From Methylobacter psychrophilus (GTDB lineage Bacteria > Pseudomonadota > Gammaproteobacteria > Methylococcales > Methylomonadaceae): a stretch of 64,000 nucleotides of DNA. Under the pieces are notes generated by a model. It was given only the letters and a program-made list of their open reading frames with translations, had not been told where the DNA came from and searched no databases. The position numbers and the translations under genes are program-made. The stretch is taken from NCBI RefSeq assembly GCF_025583945.1, contig NZ_JAOEGU010000022.1, forward strand, positions 1 to 64,000, given 5' to 3'. Below are positions 9,592 through 18,616 of this stretch, piece after piece. Position 1 is the first letter of the stretch; each line of letters begins with the position of its first letter.

Positions 9592-10890
9592 TTAGCCTTT
9601 ATCCAGTTCTTGCAAATGCCTTAGCTTTTCCTTGATTTTTATTTCCAGGCCTCGATCGACAGGTTGGTAATAACGGGTTCCGATAAGCTGATCGGGGAAA
9701 TAATTTTCACCGGCGGCATAGGCTTCCGGTTCATCATGGGCGTAACGGTATTCTTTACCATAATCCAGCGATTTCATGAGTTTGGTGGGTGCATTTCTTA
9801 AATGCACAGGTACACCCAGACTACCGCTTTGTCTGGCATCGCGCATGGCGGCATTATAAGCTTTATAAACGGCATTGCTTTTGGGGGCACAGGCTAAATA
9901 GACAATGGCTTGTGCCAGAGCCAGTTCACCTTCCGGACTGCCCAGACGTTCCTGCGCTTCCCAGGCATTAATGGCGATTTGCAAGGCTCTGGGGTCGGCA
10001 TTACCGATATCTTCGGAGGCCATTCTGACGACACGTCTGGCCAAATAGGCCAAGTCACAACCGCCATCCATCATGCGACACAGCCAGTAGAGCGAAGCGT
10101 CAGGCGAGCTGCCTCTTACTGATTTATGCAGGGCTGAAATCTGGTTATAAAATTCTTCGCCCTGATTATCAAAGCGTCTAACGCCACCAGATAGGACTTC
10201 TTTGGCACAGGCTTCATTAATAATGTTGCTATGCTTTGCGGCGGCAAGCTCTACTCCGATTTCCAGTAAATTTAACAGCCTTCTGGCATCGCCATCAGCG
10301 GCTTCGGCAAATTGTCGTTTAATATCCTCGGCCATTTCAATGCCAAGACTACCCAGTCCTTTATGACTATCTGTCAGTGCCTTGTTTAAAACATCTTGTA
10401 AGTCTTCACTGGTTAAAGCATTAAGCACATAAACGCGAGCTCGTGACAACAGCGCATTGTTGAGGGCAAATGACGGGTTTTCAGTTGTTGCACCAACAAA
10501 ATAAACCGTGCCATCTTCAACATGGGGCAGGAAAGCATCTTGTTGTGATTTATTAAAGCGATGGACTTCATCGACAAATAAAATAGTGCGCTTATGCTGT
10601 TCAAGTTGGATTTTTTTGGCGGCGCTAACCGCAGCTCTGATTTCCTTAACACCTGATAATACCGCAGAAATCGGCATAAACTCGGCATCAGAGTGCAGGG
10701 CAATAAGGCGTGCCAGTGTGGTTTTTCCGGTTCCTGGCGGCCCCCAGAAAATCATGGAATGCAGTCGCCCGGATACCACGGCTTCATAGAGTGGTTTACC
10801 GGGTTTTAGAATATGTTGTTGTCCCACATAATCGTCCAGCGATTGTGGCCGCATTCTATCAGCTAATGGCTTGGTCAAATCATCAAACAT
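9592..10890 (-). CDS. rarA: Replication-associated recombination protein A (AAA+ ATPase)
   Basis: RarA/MgsA is an AAA+ ATPase related to clamp loaders and to eukaryotic WRNIP1; it acts at stalled replication forks. Seen: the Walker A sequence GPPGTGKTT, the Walker B/DEVHRF box, and sensor region TTENPSF, followed by the family's C-terminal oligomerisation domain (YWLCRMMDGG, RRVVRMASEDIG). The ATG giving MFDDLTKPLADRMRP is chosen because the frame extends upstream only by a TTG codon five residues earlier, and family members begin close to this point. It follows lolA in the same direction with a repeat between them. Length is about 432 residues, normal for the family. Confidence 0.93.
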   Translation of the reverse strand: MFDDLTKPLADRMRPQSLDDYVGQQHILKPGKPLYEAVVSGRLHSMIFWGPPGTGKTTLARLIALHSDAEFMPISAVLSGVKEIRAAVSAAKKIQLEQHKRTILFVDEVHRFNKSQQDAFLPHVEDGTVYFVGATTENPSFALNNALLSRARVYVLNALTSEDLQDVLNKALTDSHKGLGSLGIEMAEDIKRQFAEAADGDARRLLNLLEIGVELAAAKHSNIINEACAKEVLSGGVRRFDNQGEEFYNQISALHKSVRGSSPDASLYWLCRMMDGGCDLAYLARRVVRMASEDIGNADPRALQIAINAWEAQERLGSPEGELALAQAIVYLACAPKSNAVYKAYNAAMRDARQSGSLGVPVHLRNAPTKLMKSLDYGKEYRYAHDEPEAYAAGENYFPDQLIGTRYYQPVDRGLEIKIKEKLRHLQELDKG

Positions 10891-10940
10891 TGAGGGCAGG
10901 TGCAAGAAAAAAGGTTAAAGGCTTGTGGCTTTAGTTTAAA

Positions 10941-11023
10941 AGCTTTTCACCACGAAGACACGAAGGACACTAATTTTTTTCTTTCTTCGTGATCTTCGTG
11001 TCTTCGTAGTGAATAAAAAAGCT
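10941..11023. repeat. Inverted repeat of the CACGAAGACACGAAG family
   Basis: The left arm (about 10941-10970) and right arm (about 10985-11023) are imperfect inverted copies built from short CACGAAG / CTTCGTG units, able to form a long hairpin between lolA and rarA. Related words occur at 25681-25698 and 31691-31720. It may attenuate read-through from lolA into rarA, but there is no clear U-run after the stem. Confidence 0.75.
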
Positions 11024-11024
11024 C

Positions 11025-11654
11025 CTAATCAGAAAATACATCAGCACCCTTAGGGGCTTTAAATTCAAATACGGTGGGTTTTATGGGGGGATTTAGTAAC
11101 ACATTGGAAAAATAGATGCGCGTTAGCTGACCAAAATTATCATTCAACTCCATACCTGCCAATGAGCCTTTATTCAAGCCTATCAAAATGTATTTAAAGC
11201 TGCTTTCCTGATTCTTGGGCAATAATTTAACCCACTGTAAATCCCCTTCGCCGCCCTGGTTTTCCATAGTGAAATTATCATTCAGAGATATATTGCCGCT
11301 TAACAGTAATGCGGGCGTTGAACCTACTGACTCATCGAGTTTTTTAACAGTAACTTGTTCTAAATCTGCATCATAAAACCAGACTTTTCCTGAAGTAGAA
11401 ACAATTTGTTGTTGAAACGGTTTTAAATAATCCCAGCGAAATTTACCAGGCCGTTGCAGGTAAAAAATCCCGGAGCTGGTTTGGTAAGGATCACCGGCCT
11501 CATTAATCAATACCTGTTTAAAATCAGCAGTTAATGACTTGGATGCTGTTAAAAATGCCTGCAATTGTTTGATAGGTTCATCTGCGGCATAGCTGGCACT
11601 ATTGCCAAGAAAGAAGACCAGAAAAATCAGGCGAAAAACAATTATTTTATTCAT
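11025..11654 (-). CDS. lolA: Outer-membrane lipoprotein chaperone LolA
   Basis: LolA is the periplasmic carrier that takes lipoproteins from the LolCDE exporter to LolB at the outer membrane. The chosen start gives MNKIIVFRL followed by a hydrophobic run and cleavage after SYA, a good Sec signal; an AAGAG Shine-Dalgarno lies five bases before it. An ATG seven codons upstream (11675) overlaps the mrcB stop as ATGA and could also be used through coupling. Family features seen: LTADFKQ near the mature N terminus, GIFYLQRPGKFRWDY, and VWFYDADLEQVTVKKLD. It follows mrcB directly, so envelope genes are grouped here; ftsK, a common neighbour of lolA, is absent. Confidence 0.93.
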   Translation of the reverse strand: MNKIIVFRLIFLVFFLGNSASYAADEPIKQLQAFLTASKSLTADFKQVLINEAGDPYQTSSGIFYLQRPGKFRWDYLKPFQQQIVSTSGKVWFYDADLEQVTVKKLDESVGSTPALLLSGNISLNDNFTMENQGGEGDLQWVKLLPKNQESSFKYILIGLNKGSLAGMELNDNFGQLTRIYFSNVLLNPPIKPTVFEFKAPKGADVFSD

Positions 11655-11671
11655 AGATACTCTTTTGTAAT

Positions 11672-14053
11672 TCATTGGGGTTGAGGCTCACTTTGATTCG
11701 GCATACTTTTATTTTGACCTGGTTCAGTATCGCCCTCGAAAAAATCTTCGAACCATGATTTATCCTGGTCAAGAACTTCTTGGCCACAATTTGAGTAGGC
11801 AGTTGGCTCTGAGCCTGATATATAGGGATATTCCTTGCCGCCTCCGCAGCCTTTACGCGTTAATAAACCACTACCAGGCTCAACCCAGACCAGATTGACA
11901 TTATCAGGTGGAATCAAATTAACAGGTTGGGTTGATATCTGCTGCATTAACGATGTCCAGATAGGCAGTGCTCCTGTTGAACCGGTTAGTCCAATCGATT
12001 TATTATCATCCCGGCCTATCCAAACTACTGACAAGTAATCTCCGGTATATCCTGCAAACCAGCTATCCTTGGCATCATTAGTGGTGCCTGTTTTACCTGC
12101 CAGACCATAGTTTTCAGGGAAAGATGAGTAAGCTGATCGTCCGGTACCTTCGTGCATGACTTCCTGCAACATGGTATTAACAATATAGGTTGCCGCTGGA
12201 TCTACGGCCTGTTTGACAGTGAAGGGATAACTTTGTAATTGTTTACCTTCGGTATCAACGACTGCTCTAATACTTTTTATGGGCGTTGAAAAGCCATCTC
12301 CGGCTAATGTTTGATACATCTGGGTAACTTCAATAGGTGTCAGTGACGCCGCTCCCAACAACAACGAAGGGAACAGATCAAGTGATCTGGTGACGCCCAT
12401 GTTTTTTAAGGTGTTGGCTACTTTGGCTACGCCAATATCCATGCCTACACGGACGGTGGCCAGGTTGTAAGACTTTGCCAAAGCTGTATGCAAGGCTACA
12501 CTGCCATGTTCTCTATGATCGTAGTTTTTAGGTATCCAGTCGGTACCATTTTGTCCTTTAACGACAATGGTTGAGTCGCTAACTCTTGTGGTGATGGTGT
12601 ATTTTTCAGGATATTCCAGAGCCGTCAAATAAATGGCGGGCTTGATCAATGAGCCGATAGGACGTACTGCATCCAATGCGCGATTGAAGCCACCAGCCAG
12701 GTTTTCACGACCACTGGTCAATGCAGTAACCTCGCCGCTATCCCTGCGGGTAACGATGACCGCTGTTTCAAGGTTATTGGCGTGAGGCGTCTTTTCCAGT
12801 TGATTTAGCTTGGCGTCAACGGTCTTTTCCAGAACATCCTGAATCTGGGTGTCTAGTGTAGTAAAAATTCTCAGACCCTGAGACGTTAAATCTTCCTCGT
12901 GATAATCCTGCTTTAATTGCCGTTTAACGAGATCAAGAAAGCCGGGATAGCGATTGGACGAACGCTGCATGCGCGGAATTATACTTAACGGCTTGGCTAT
13001 TGCTGCATTTGCCTCGTTCGTAGTTATATAGCCTTCTGTTGCCATTTCATTAAGTACCAGATTGCGTCGTTGTAGGGCGCGATCAGGAAAGCGTCTTGGA
13101 TCATATTCAGAAGGACCTCGGACCAATGCCACCAAGGATGCGACCTGTTCTAACGGGAGATCTTTTAAGGTACTGCCAAAATAGAATTCACTGGCCAGAC
13201 CAAAGCCGTGAACAGCACTTGAGCCATTTTGGCCTAAATATATTTCATTCAAGTAAGCTTCAAGAATTTCATTTTTAGTGTAGCGATATTCTAAAATTAG
13301 CGCCATCAAGGCTTCTTTGACTTTACGGGACAAGCGTCGCTCATTGGTTAAATAAAAGTTTTTGACCAATTGTTGGGTTATGGTACTGCCACCTTGTACC
13401 ATACCGCCAGCACGAACATTGGTCCACATGGCTCTGGCAATACCTTTCAGTGAAACGCCAAAATGTTGATAAAAATCCCGATCTTCCGAGGCAAGCAAGC
13501 CTTTGACCAGTGTATCCGGTGCTTCTTCCAGCTTGATGAGTACTCTGTCTTCTTTAATAGTCGGGTAAAAACTGCCTATTTGCACGGGATCCATACGGAT
13601 AATGGCAACATCCTGAGTCGTTGTTAAATCAGTGATTTTTCCTATGCCTGACTCGATAAAGCTCAGTTGCATCAACATACTGGGTTGATGCTGATCCCAA
13701 AAAGCGAAAGCGCGTGTTTTTACCGTAATTTCTGCACCTTTTTTAAAGTAGCTTCCTTCGGCAGATAACTCGGCATCCGGGCGGTAATGTAATATTTTTA
13801 AGAGCGCTTCAAATTTTCCGGCCGACAAGGCATGGCCGGCATAAAGTTCAACAGGGCTGGCATAAACTCTGGCAGGAATGGCCCAGCGCTTGCCTTCAAA
13901 TTGATTGCGAACGTTATAATCCAGATAACCCAGATAACTGACAAACATAAATAAACCAACCGCTGAAAAAATCAGAAACAGGTTTCTAAACCAATGATTA
14001 GTCGATTTTTTTTTGTTGTATCGAGAGTTGCGCCTGTTTGTTTTTTCTGCCAT
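11672..14053 (-). CDS. mrcB: Penicillin-binding protein 1B, bifunctional peptidoglycan synthase
   Basis: Class A PBP that polymerises lipid II and cross-links the glycan strands at the inner membrane. Of 793 residues, a basic cytoplasmic tail (1-22) precedes one membrane segment (about 23-45) and a UB2H-like region, which points to PBP1B rather than PBP1A. Glycosyltransferase (GT51): catalytic Glu190 in SEDRDFYQHFG and the QGGSTITQQ box near 220-228. Transpeptidase: Ser468-x-x-Lys471 in RPIGSLIKP, Ser528-Tyr-Asn530, and Lys654-Thr-Gly-Thr. All catalytic motifs are intact. The C-terminal 40 residues are acidic and Gln/Pro rich. An AAAAGG Shine-Dalgarno precedes the ATG. Confidence 0.95.
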   Translation of the reverse strand: MAEKTNRRNSRYNKKKSTNHWFRNLFLIFSAVGLFMFVSYLGYLDYNVRNQFEGKRWAIPARVYASPVELYAGHALSAGKFEALLKILHYRPDAELSAEGSYFKKGAEITVKTRAFAFWDQHQPSMLMQLSFIESGIGKITDLTTTQDVAIIRMDPVQIGSFYPTIKEDRVLIKLEEAPDTLVKGLLASEDRDFYQHFGVSLKGIARAMWTNVRAGGMVQGGSTITQQLVKNFYLTNERRLSRKVKEALMALILEYRYTKNEILEAYLNEIYLGQNGSSAVHGFGLASEFYFGSTLKDLPLEQVASLVALVRGPSEYDPRRFPDRALQRRNLVLNEMATEGYITTNEANAAIAKPLSIIPRMQRSSNRYPGFLDLVKRQLKQDYHEEDLTSQGLRIFTTLDTQIQDVLEKTVDAKLNQLEKTPHANNLETAVIVTRRDSGEVTALTSGRENLAGGFNRALDAVRPIGSLIKPAIYLTALEYPEKYTITTRVSDSTIVVKGQNGTDWIPKNYDHREHGSVALHTALAKSYNLATVRVGMDIGVAKVANTLKNMGVTRSLDLFPSLLLGAASLTPIEVTQMYQTLAGDGFSTPIKSIRAVVDTEGKQLQSYPFTVKQAVDPAATYIVNTMLQEVMHEGTGRSAYSSFPENYGLAGKTGTTNDAKDSWFAGYTGDYLSVVWIGRDDNKSIGLTGSTGALPIWTSLMQQISTQPVNLIPPDNVNLVWVEPGSGLLTRKGCGGGKEYPYISGSEPTAYSNCGQEVLDQDKSWFEDFFEGDTEPGQNKSMPNQSEPQPQ

Positions 14054-14194
14054 AGCCTTTTATAGTGTCATTATTCTAATTATCCCTATCTTTACCGCCT
14101 ATTATACATAAATCAGCATAGCCGGATTTAGTTAGGATGACTCTATCGTTATAAAATGAACATCAAGTGAACGAGTTTCTTGGCTTGTGTATAT

Positions 14195-15187
14195 TTAAAT
14201 AGATAAAACAATTTTTCCGGTCGTATGTCCGGTTTCAATTAACTGGTGAGCAATAGCCGCCTCTTTGAGGGGCAGTTGCTTACTGACATGGAGTTTTAAC
14301 AGGCCTTGATCAGCCCATTGTGCACAGTTATTTAATATATTGATATGCTTGTCTCTTGCTTCAGGCAGGTCTCTGAGCATGGGTGTCAGCATCAGCTCAA
14401 AGCCGATTAATAAATTCCGCATTCTGGCTTCGTTCAAGTTTAATTCACCGGGATCCAGTAACGTTATTAAACGGCCAAAATGGGCGGTCGCCGCGATACT
14501 CTTTTCAAATACAGCGCTACCGACCGTATCAAAAACCAGGTCAGCACCTTTGCCGTCGGTAAGCTCATTTACCGTAGCGACAAAATCCTGCTGTGTATAA
14601 ATAATAGCCTCATCAGCACCCAGATTTTTAACAAAGTCGGCTTTTTGTGCGGAACTCACCGTCGTAATGACTTTGGCACCTTTTAGCTTTGCCAGTTGTA
14701 TGGCGACATGTCCGACGCCTCCTGTTCCGGCGTGGATCAACACAGTTTGACCTGCCTGCAAACCGCCCCTGTCAAACAAAGCCCCCCATGCGGTAATTAA
14801 TACCAAGGGCGCTGCTGCGGCTTCAATAAATGAAAAAGTTTTGGGGCTCAGGCTAACCCAGCGCTCATCGAGTACAGTGTATTGCGCATAATTCCCCTGT
14901 TCGCGGCCCAGTCCACCATTGCAAAACCAGACCTTATCGCCGACTTTAAATTGACTCACTGCGGTACCTGTTTCAACAACGATCCCTGCACCATCACAAC
15001 CTAAAACTGCCGGTAAAGGCTGATCAAAAAACAGGCCATTATGACGGACTTTAGTATCAACAGGATTAACACCTGCCGCTTGCAGTTTAATTTTAATTTG
15101 CGTTGTTTCTAAAATTTCCGGCTCAGGAATGTCCTGATATTTTAAAACATCGATTTTGCCAACGGCAGTCATTAGTATTGCTTTCAT
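14195..15187 (-). CDS. Zinc-independent medium-chain reductase, quinone oxidoreductase-like
   Basis: Medium-chain dehydrogenase/reductase of 330 residues related to NADPH:quinone reductase (QOR) and zeta-crystallin. The N-terminal GroES-like fold includes AAGVNPVDTKVRHNG. The Rossmann motif HAGTGGVGHVAIQLAK lies near 151-166, and GTTGKIVLSI closes the protein. The structural and catalytic zinc cysteines of alcohol dehydrogenases are missing, so a reductase of quinones or enones is likelier than an alcohol dehydrogenase. AGGAA lies upstream of the ATG. It follows nspC on the same strand by 28 bases. The real substrate cannot be told from sequence. Confidence 0.88.
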   Translation of the reverse strand: MKAILMTAVGKIDVLKYQDIPEPEILETTQIKIKLQAAGVNPVDTKVRHNGLFFDQPLPAVLGCDGAGIVVETGTAVSQFKVGDKVWFCNGGLGREQGNYAQYTVLDERWVSLSPKTFSFIEAAAAPLVLITAWGALFDRGGLQAGQTVLIHAGTGGVGHVAIQLAKLKGAKVITTVSSAQKADFVKNLGADEAIIYTQQDFVATVNELTDGKGADLVFDTVGSAVFEKSIAATAHFGRLITLLDPGELNLNEARMRNLLIGFELMLTPMLRDLPEARDKHINILNNCAQWADQGLLKLHVSKQLPLKEAAIAHQLIETGHTTGKIVLSI

Positions 15188-15215
15188 GGGTAAATTCCTG
15201 AGGTGTTAAATAGAA

Positions 15216-16358
15216 TCAATCAGCCAGCCATTGCTGACGATAATCCTGGTAAGAATAGTGTTTTAGCTTTTTTAGACATAGCTCTTGATAGCTATAAATA
15301 TCCGGGAAATTGTAGCCGTTAAAGCGATTGGCTTTGATCAGGCTGTAAGCGCCAATGTTTTTAAAAGTAACTTTATCACCAACAGTTAGAGGCTTATTGA
15401 ATTGATATTCTCCAAACACGTCACCTGCCAGGCAGGTACATCCCGCTAAAATTGTAGAATAATTGCCCTTGGCGTCGTGTTCATGTAGCTCAGGTTGGCG
15501 CTGATATTCAAATACTTCGGGATTATGATTGACCGACGTATCCAATATGGCAATAGTTTTACCATCACTGACAAAGCTGTCAATAACCGTGCTTACCAGA
15601 TATCCGGCACTACCGACGACTGCTTTGCCCGGCTCAATATAAACATCAAGATTAAAATCTTTTTTTAGCTGGCTTGCCAGATCAATAAAGGGACGATGAT
15701 CCGGTATCTGATTAAATAAATAACCGCCACCCAGATTCAGCCATTCAAGTTGAGCCAGGCTTTTGCCAAAATAACTACGCAGTTTCTCTACTGTTTTAAT
15801 GAGTGGTGTAAAGTCGGTAGCCGAAAAAACATTATGCACATGCAGTCCCTTAACTTGATCAAGACAAGAGGATTGCCATAACTCATCAATATCGATTCCC
15901 AGTTTTGAATAAGGTCGACAGGGATCAAACCGGTCATCTTTAAGAAAAGACAACTTGGGATTAACCCGTAAACCAATTGATACCGATGTTTTCGCCGTGC
16001 CTGAAAAACGCTGATACTGTGTTGTCGAGTTAAAACTGAGATGGGTCACCAAACGCCCAATTTCGTCCCATTCATCCGGTTTTATACCTGGCGTTGTTAA
16101 ATGAATATCACCTTGTCCTGCCAAAATTTCATTTGCCAGTCGTGCTTCAAATAAAGAACTGGCCGAAAAGCCGTCAATAAAAGGCTTTACCAGTTCCAGA
16201 ACCGGGGCTAAAGGTAATGACTTGATTGAATATAGCACCTTGCATCGAGATCGGTGGCGTAGGGTATTTAAAACTTTTAAGGTGCTGATAATCTCATCTG
16301 CATCCAAAATAAATGCAGGTGAGGAAGAAATACTGTCTTTTATGAGTTTAAAATCCAT
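15216..16358 (-). CDS. nspC: Carboxynorspermidine/carboxyspermidine decarboxylase-like PLP enzyme
   Basis: Fold-type III (alanine-racemase-like) decarboxylase; NspC makes norspermidine or spermidine from the carboxylated intermediate. Seen: LYSIKSLPL with the expected PLP lysine, GFSASSLFEARLA, the glycine-rich LNLGGGYLF, IEPGKAVV, and the C-terminal GCTCLAGDVFGEY, which holds the active-site cysteine region typical of the ODC/DAPDC superfamily and matches the NspC subgroup. Length of 380 residues is normal. The usual partner, carboxynorspermidine dehydrogenase, is not in the window. A related decarboxylase of other specificity is possible, but diaminopimelate decarboxylase is unlikely given the subgroup motifs. 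Confidence 0.82.
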   Translation of the reverse strand: MDFKLIKDSISSSPAFILDADEIISTLKVLNTLRHRSRCKVLYSIKSLPLAPVLELVKPFIDGFSASSLFEARLANEILAGQGDIHLTTPGIKPDEWDEIGRLVTHLSFNSTTQYQRFSGTAKTSVSIGLRVNPKLSFLKDDRFDPCRPYSKLGIDIDELWQSSCLDQVKGLHVHNVFSATDFTPLIKTVEKLRSYFGKSLAQLEWLNLGGGYLFNQIPDHRPFIDLASQLKKDFNLDVYIEPGKAVVGSAGYLVSTVIDSFVSDGKTIAILDTSVNHNPEVFEYQRQPELHEHDAKGNYSTILAGCTCLAGDVFGEYQFNKPLTVGDKVTFKNIGAYSLIKANRFNGYNFPDIYSYQELCLKKLKHYSYQDYRQQWLAD

Positions 16359-16988
16359 TAATTAGAAAACGTGTAGTCCTAAAAATAAGTTACCCAGATA
16401 ATACACAGATTGACTGCTTTGGTAAAAAGCAATATTTATTGTAACTACCGCATACTATTAAAGTATGCGGGTTAAAATTATTCAAGAGGACAAATTCCTT
16501 CAATTTAATCTGTGAAGCTGTGAAATTTTTTTGTCGCTGAGTAGATCGGTATTTTTACCGCGATTTAATCAACGGTTATTTCTCTGAATTATTTATTTAA
16601 GATTAAAGATATCAACAGTTATCTGGCGTGTTTTGAGGATGATGGTATTTGATTTACACAGCTTCTGGTGTGATTAAAGTCCAATAGACGAATAGCCACT
16701 GCGGATATTCGTCATTAATATGATACTAATAAGAACTATTGTTAAATAATAGCGTCGGATCCGATAAAATTTATTTTATTGTTTTTAAATCAGCTGCTTA
16801 TGGTTATTTTTGGCGTCTGATAATTAGCCATAATTATCAATTTTTCAGGCGGTAGTTTGCTATAAATTTAAAAATAGTCATATAACAGACTTGTTAATCC
16901 TATATGATAAGAACTGGAAAGGATTTTCTTTTCACGTATTTATTGACGAATACTACCGATCAATTACATAAGAGGATTTTTAAATATT
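16359..16988. other. AT-rich intergenic region with two short hairpins
   Basis: About 630 bases with no supportable gene. Two small perfect inverted repeats are seen: 16448-16470 (9-base arms, 5-base loop) about 90 bases upstream of nspC, and 16687-16713 (8-base arms around a 11-base loop). Neither is followed by a U-run, so they look more like binding sites or transcript hairpins than terminators. The right end must hold the promoter of the small secreted protein that begins at 16989; GAGGA at 16973-16977 is its likely Shine-Dalgarno, with an unusually long spacer of 11 bases. Confidence 0.6.
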
Positions 16989-17348
16989 ATGAATTTTATT
17001 AAAAAAACAGCATTAACTTTGTTTATGGCAATTTCTTTAGGTGCAATTAGCACGACTGCTTTTGCAGAAGAAGCAGCTGCTCCTGTTGCTGATTCAGCGA
17101 CAAGTGTTACCCAAACTATTGGTCATGTTGAAGCAGCTTTAGCTCAAGCAAAAAAAGGCGATCTTTCTGCATCTCTGTTGCACATAAAATCTGCACGTGA
17201 ATCTGCTGAAAGCATTACTGGCAATGAAGATGTTTTAAAGAAAGCCAATGCAACTATCATCCTGGGTCAAATACAAGTTAAACAGGGTAATAGTGAAAAA
17301 TCAGCTGTTGAATTGGCAAAGGCGTTAGAGCTGTATAAATCACTATAA
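16989..17348 (+). CDS. Small secreted helical protein of unknown function
   Basis: A 119-residue protein with a clear Sec signal peptide (MNFIKKTALTLFMAISL, cleavage after about residue 26, AFA). The mature part is predicted helical, with HVEAALAQAKKGDLSASLLHIKSA and a second, weakly similar helix pair (VLKKANATIILGQIQVKQGNSEKSAVELAKAL). The two-helix spacing recalls small metal-binding protein SmbP and TPR-like folds, but the histidine ladder of SmbP is missing (only two His). It stands alone, with its own upstream region, next to a decayed oxyR. Probably periplasmic. I do not recognise the family with confidence. Confidence 0.8.
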   Translation: MNFIKKTALTLFMAISLGAISTTAFAEEAAAPVADSATSVTQTIGHVEAALAQAKKGDLSASLLHIKSARESAESITGNEDVLKKANATIILGQIQVKQGNSEKSAVELAKALELYKSL

Positions 17349-17540
17349 TAATCAGTAGATTTAAGGGTTGTTAATATTCAACCTTGTTTGTAATCTAGTC
17401 CAGACTGTTTCGGGTGTGCATCTATTTTCTATAGTGCTCACGCGTAATGGCAGGATTGGGTTGCTACAACACTTATAACCAAGATACGCCATTCATATAA
17501 CTTCTAACGTTTTTTGGTTTCCTCGTTATAAGATAGTGAC

Positions 17541-17990
17541 TTAAGTTGACATCAGCTTTATTAGTCGTTCAATCAATTCATTTCTCGCGCTGGTTTTCCG
17601 CCAAATCCTACCAATAATATGCCAAGAACCAGCTCCACAAAAGAGATATAGCAAATATCATCAGCAGGTTAATTAATGGCAATTTTTGGCATAAACGTTA
17701 TTCGTGTTCCTGCTCTGACTATTTGCCTTAACGTTCCAAGTCCTGTCACTCTCATCTTCTGCTGTTATTCTGCACCGTTTAACGGACAAATTTTTAATGT
17801 TTGGTCACGCAAGCAATCCTCTTCATCCAGCAATAATAACTATTGATCAACCGACTTTGCTTGTTCCATAATATTTTTGATGCTGACGCGTTATCAACGG
17901 CTATGGCCAGAGAGAACTCATCTTTAAAAGACCTCTCTACGCAATATTTCGGCGAATTTTGACAGATCGCTTTATGGTGATGATCAAGGC
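17541..17990 (-). pseudogene. oxyR: Decayed oxyR (LysR-type peroxide regulator), C-terminal half
   Basis: Reading the minus strand gives fragments that match the OxyR effector domain in order. The first is FKDEFSLAIAVDN (frame 1). After a frameshift comes LLLLDEEDCLRDQTLKIC, including the redox Cys-Leu-Arg-Asp-Gln segment, then LNGAE, a stop, TGLGTLRQIVRAG and ITFMPKIAI. After a further frameshift comes RIWRKTSARNELIERLIKLM, ending at a stop at 17541-17543. E. coli OxyR has GHCLRDQAM, SLETLRNMVAAG and ITLLPALAV at the matching places. There are at least two in-frame stops and two frameshifts. The DNA-binding N-terminal half is not recognisable upstream, where 18000-18250 looks random. The gene is dead. 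The identification rests on motif order read by eye. Confidence 0.75.
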
Positions 17991-18261
17991 AGAATAAAGT
18001 TTGGTAATGTCCCGGCAGACGGTCAAATGCAAGGTGGACAACCAGAGTAGCATAGCGGCGACGCTACACAGGCATCAACAAACTCTTATGAGCGATAACG
18101 TACTGACTACCATCAGTTTTTCGATTAGAGTGCTTTTAAGCTTTTGACGAAACTATGGTTCTTGGTTAATATGGCTTGCTTATCTTTGGCCACGAAATAG
18201 TGCAATAGTAAATCAGTATAAAAGAATGGTTTTTTAATGATTATCACAAGAGAGAATGGTT

Positions 18262-18555
18262 ATGAATAAAAATACTTATCTTGGTTTGGCCTTGGCTACT
18301 TGTCTGGGTGTTGTTTCTGCACCTTTGTTGGCAGAATTGTCATCTGCTCCTGAATATAATGAGCCAATACCTACCTTTAATGAACACCAAGAGCCTTCCG
18401 AGCTACAAAGACAAAAGGCGGAGCGTAACAGGCCTGCTATAACTGCACCGGCAAGAATATCTGTGGAGCAGCAACCTGCTCAAACCAATGAACAAATACC
18501 TACATTTAATGAACATCAGGAGCCTTCCGAACTTCAAAGACAAAAGGCGCAGTAA
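18262..18555 (+). CDS. Small secreted protein with a duplicated 18-residue motif
   Basis: About 97 residues with a Sec signal peptide (MNKNTYLGLALATCLG, cleavage near LLA-E). The start is the second of two close ATGs, because AGAGAGA at 18249-18255 sits seven bases before it and only about one base before ATG 18256. The mature protein is hydrophilic and disordered-looking. It carries the same 18 residues twice, IPTFNEHQEPSELQRQKA, encoded at 18367-18420 and 18496-18549 and separated by a Pro/Ala/Gln linker. The two DNA copies differ at five codons, all synonymous, so the peptide itself appears to be under selection. No known family is recognised. It could be a surface, inhibitor or ligand-binding peptide; no function is claimed. 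Confidence 0.8.
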   Translation: MNKNTYLGLALATCLGVVSAPLLAELSSAPEYNEPIPTFNEHQEPSELQRQKAERNRPAITAPARISVEQQPAQTNEQIPTFNEHQEPSELQRQKAQ

Positions 18556-18616
18556 AATAAAGGTGTCGCTAAATAAAAACCGTAAGGTTAATGGCACGAT
18601 AACAGGCTACTAATTT

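Noticed and set aside
16448-16470. Terminator upstream of nspC
   Set aside because: Good stem but no U-run on either strand, and it lies on the promoter side of nspC.
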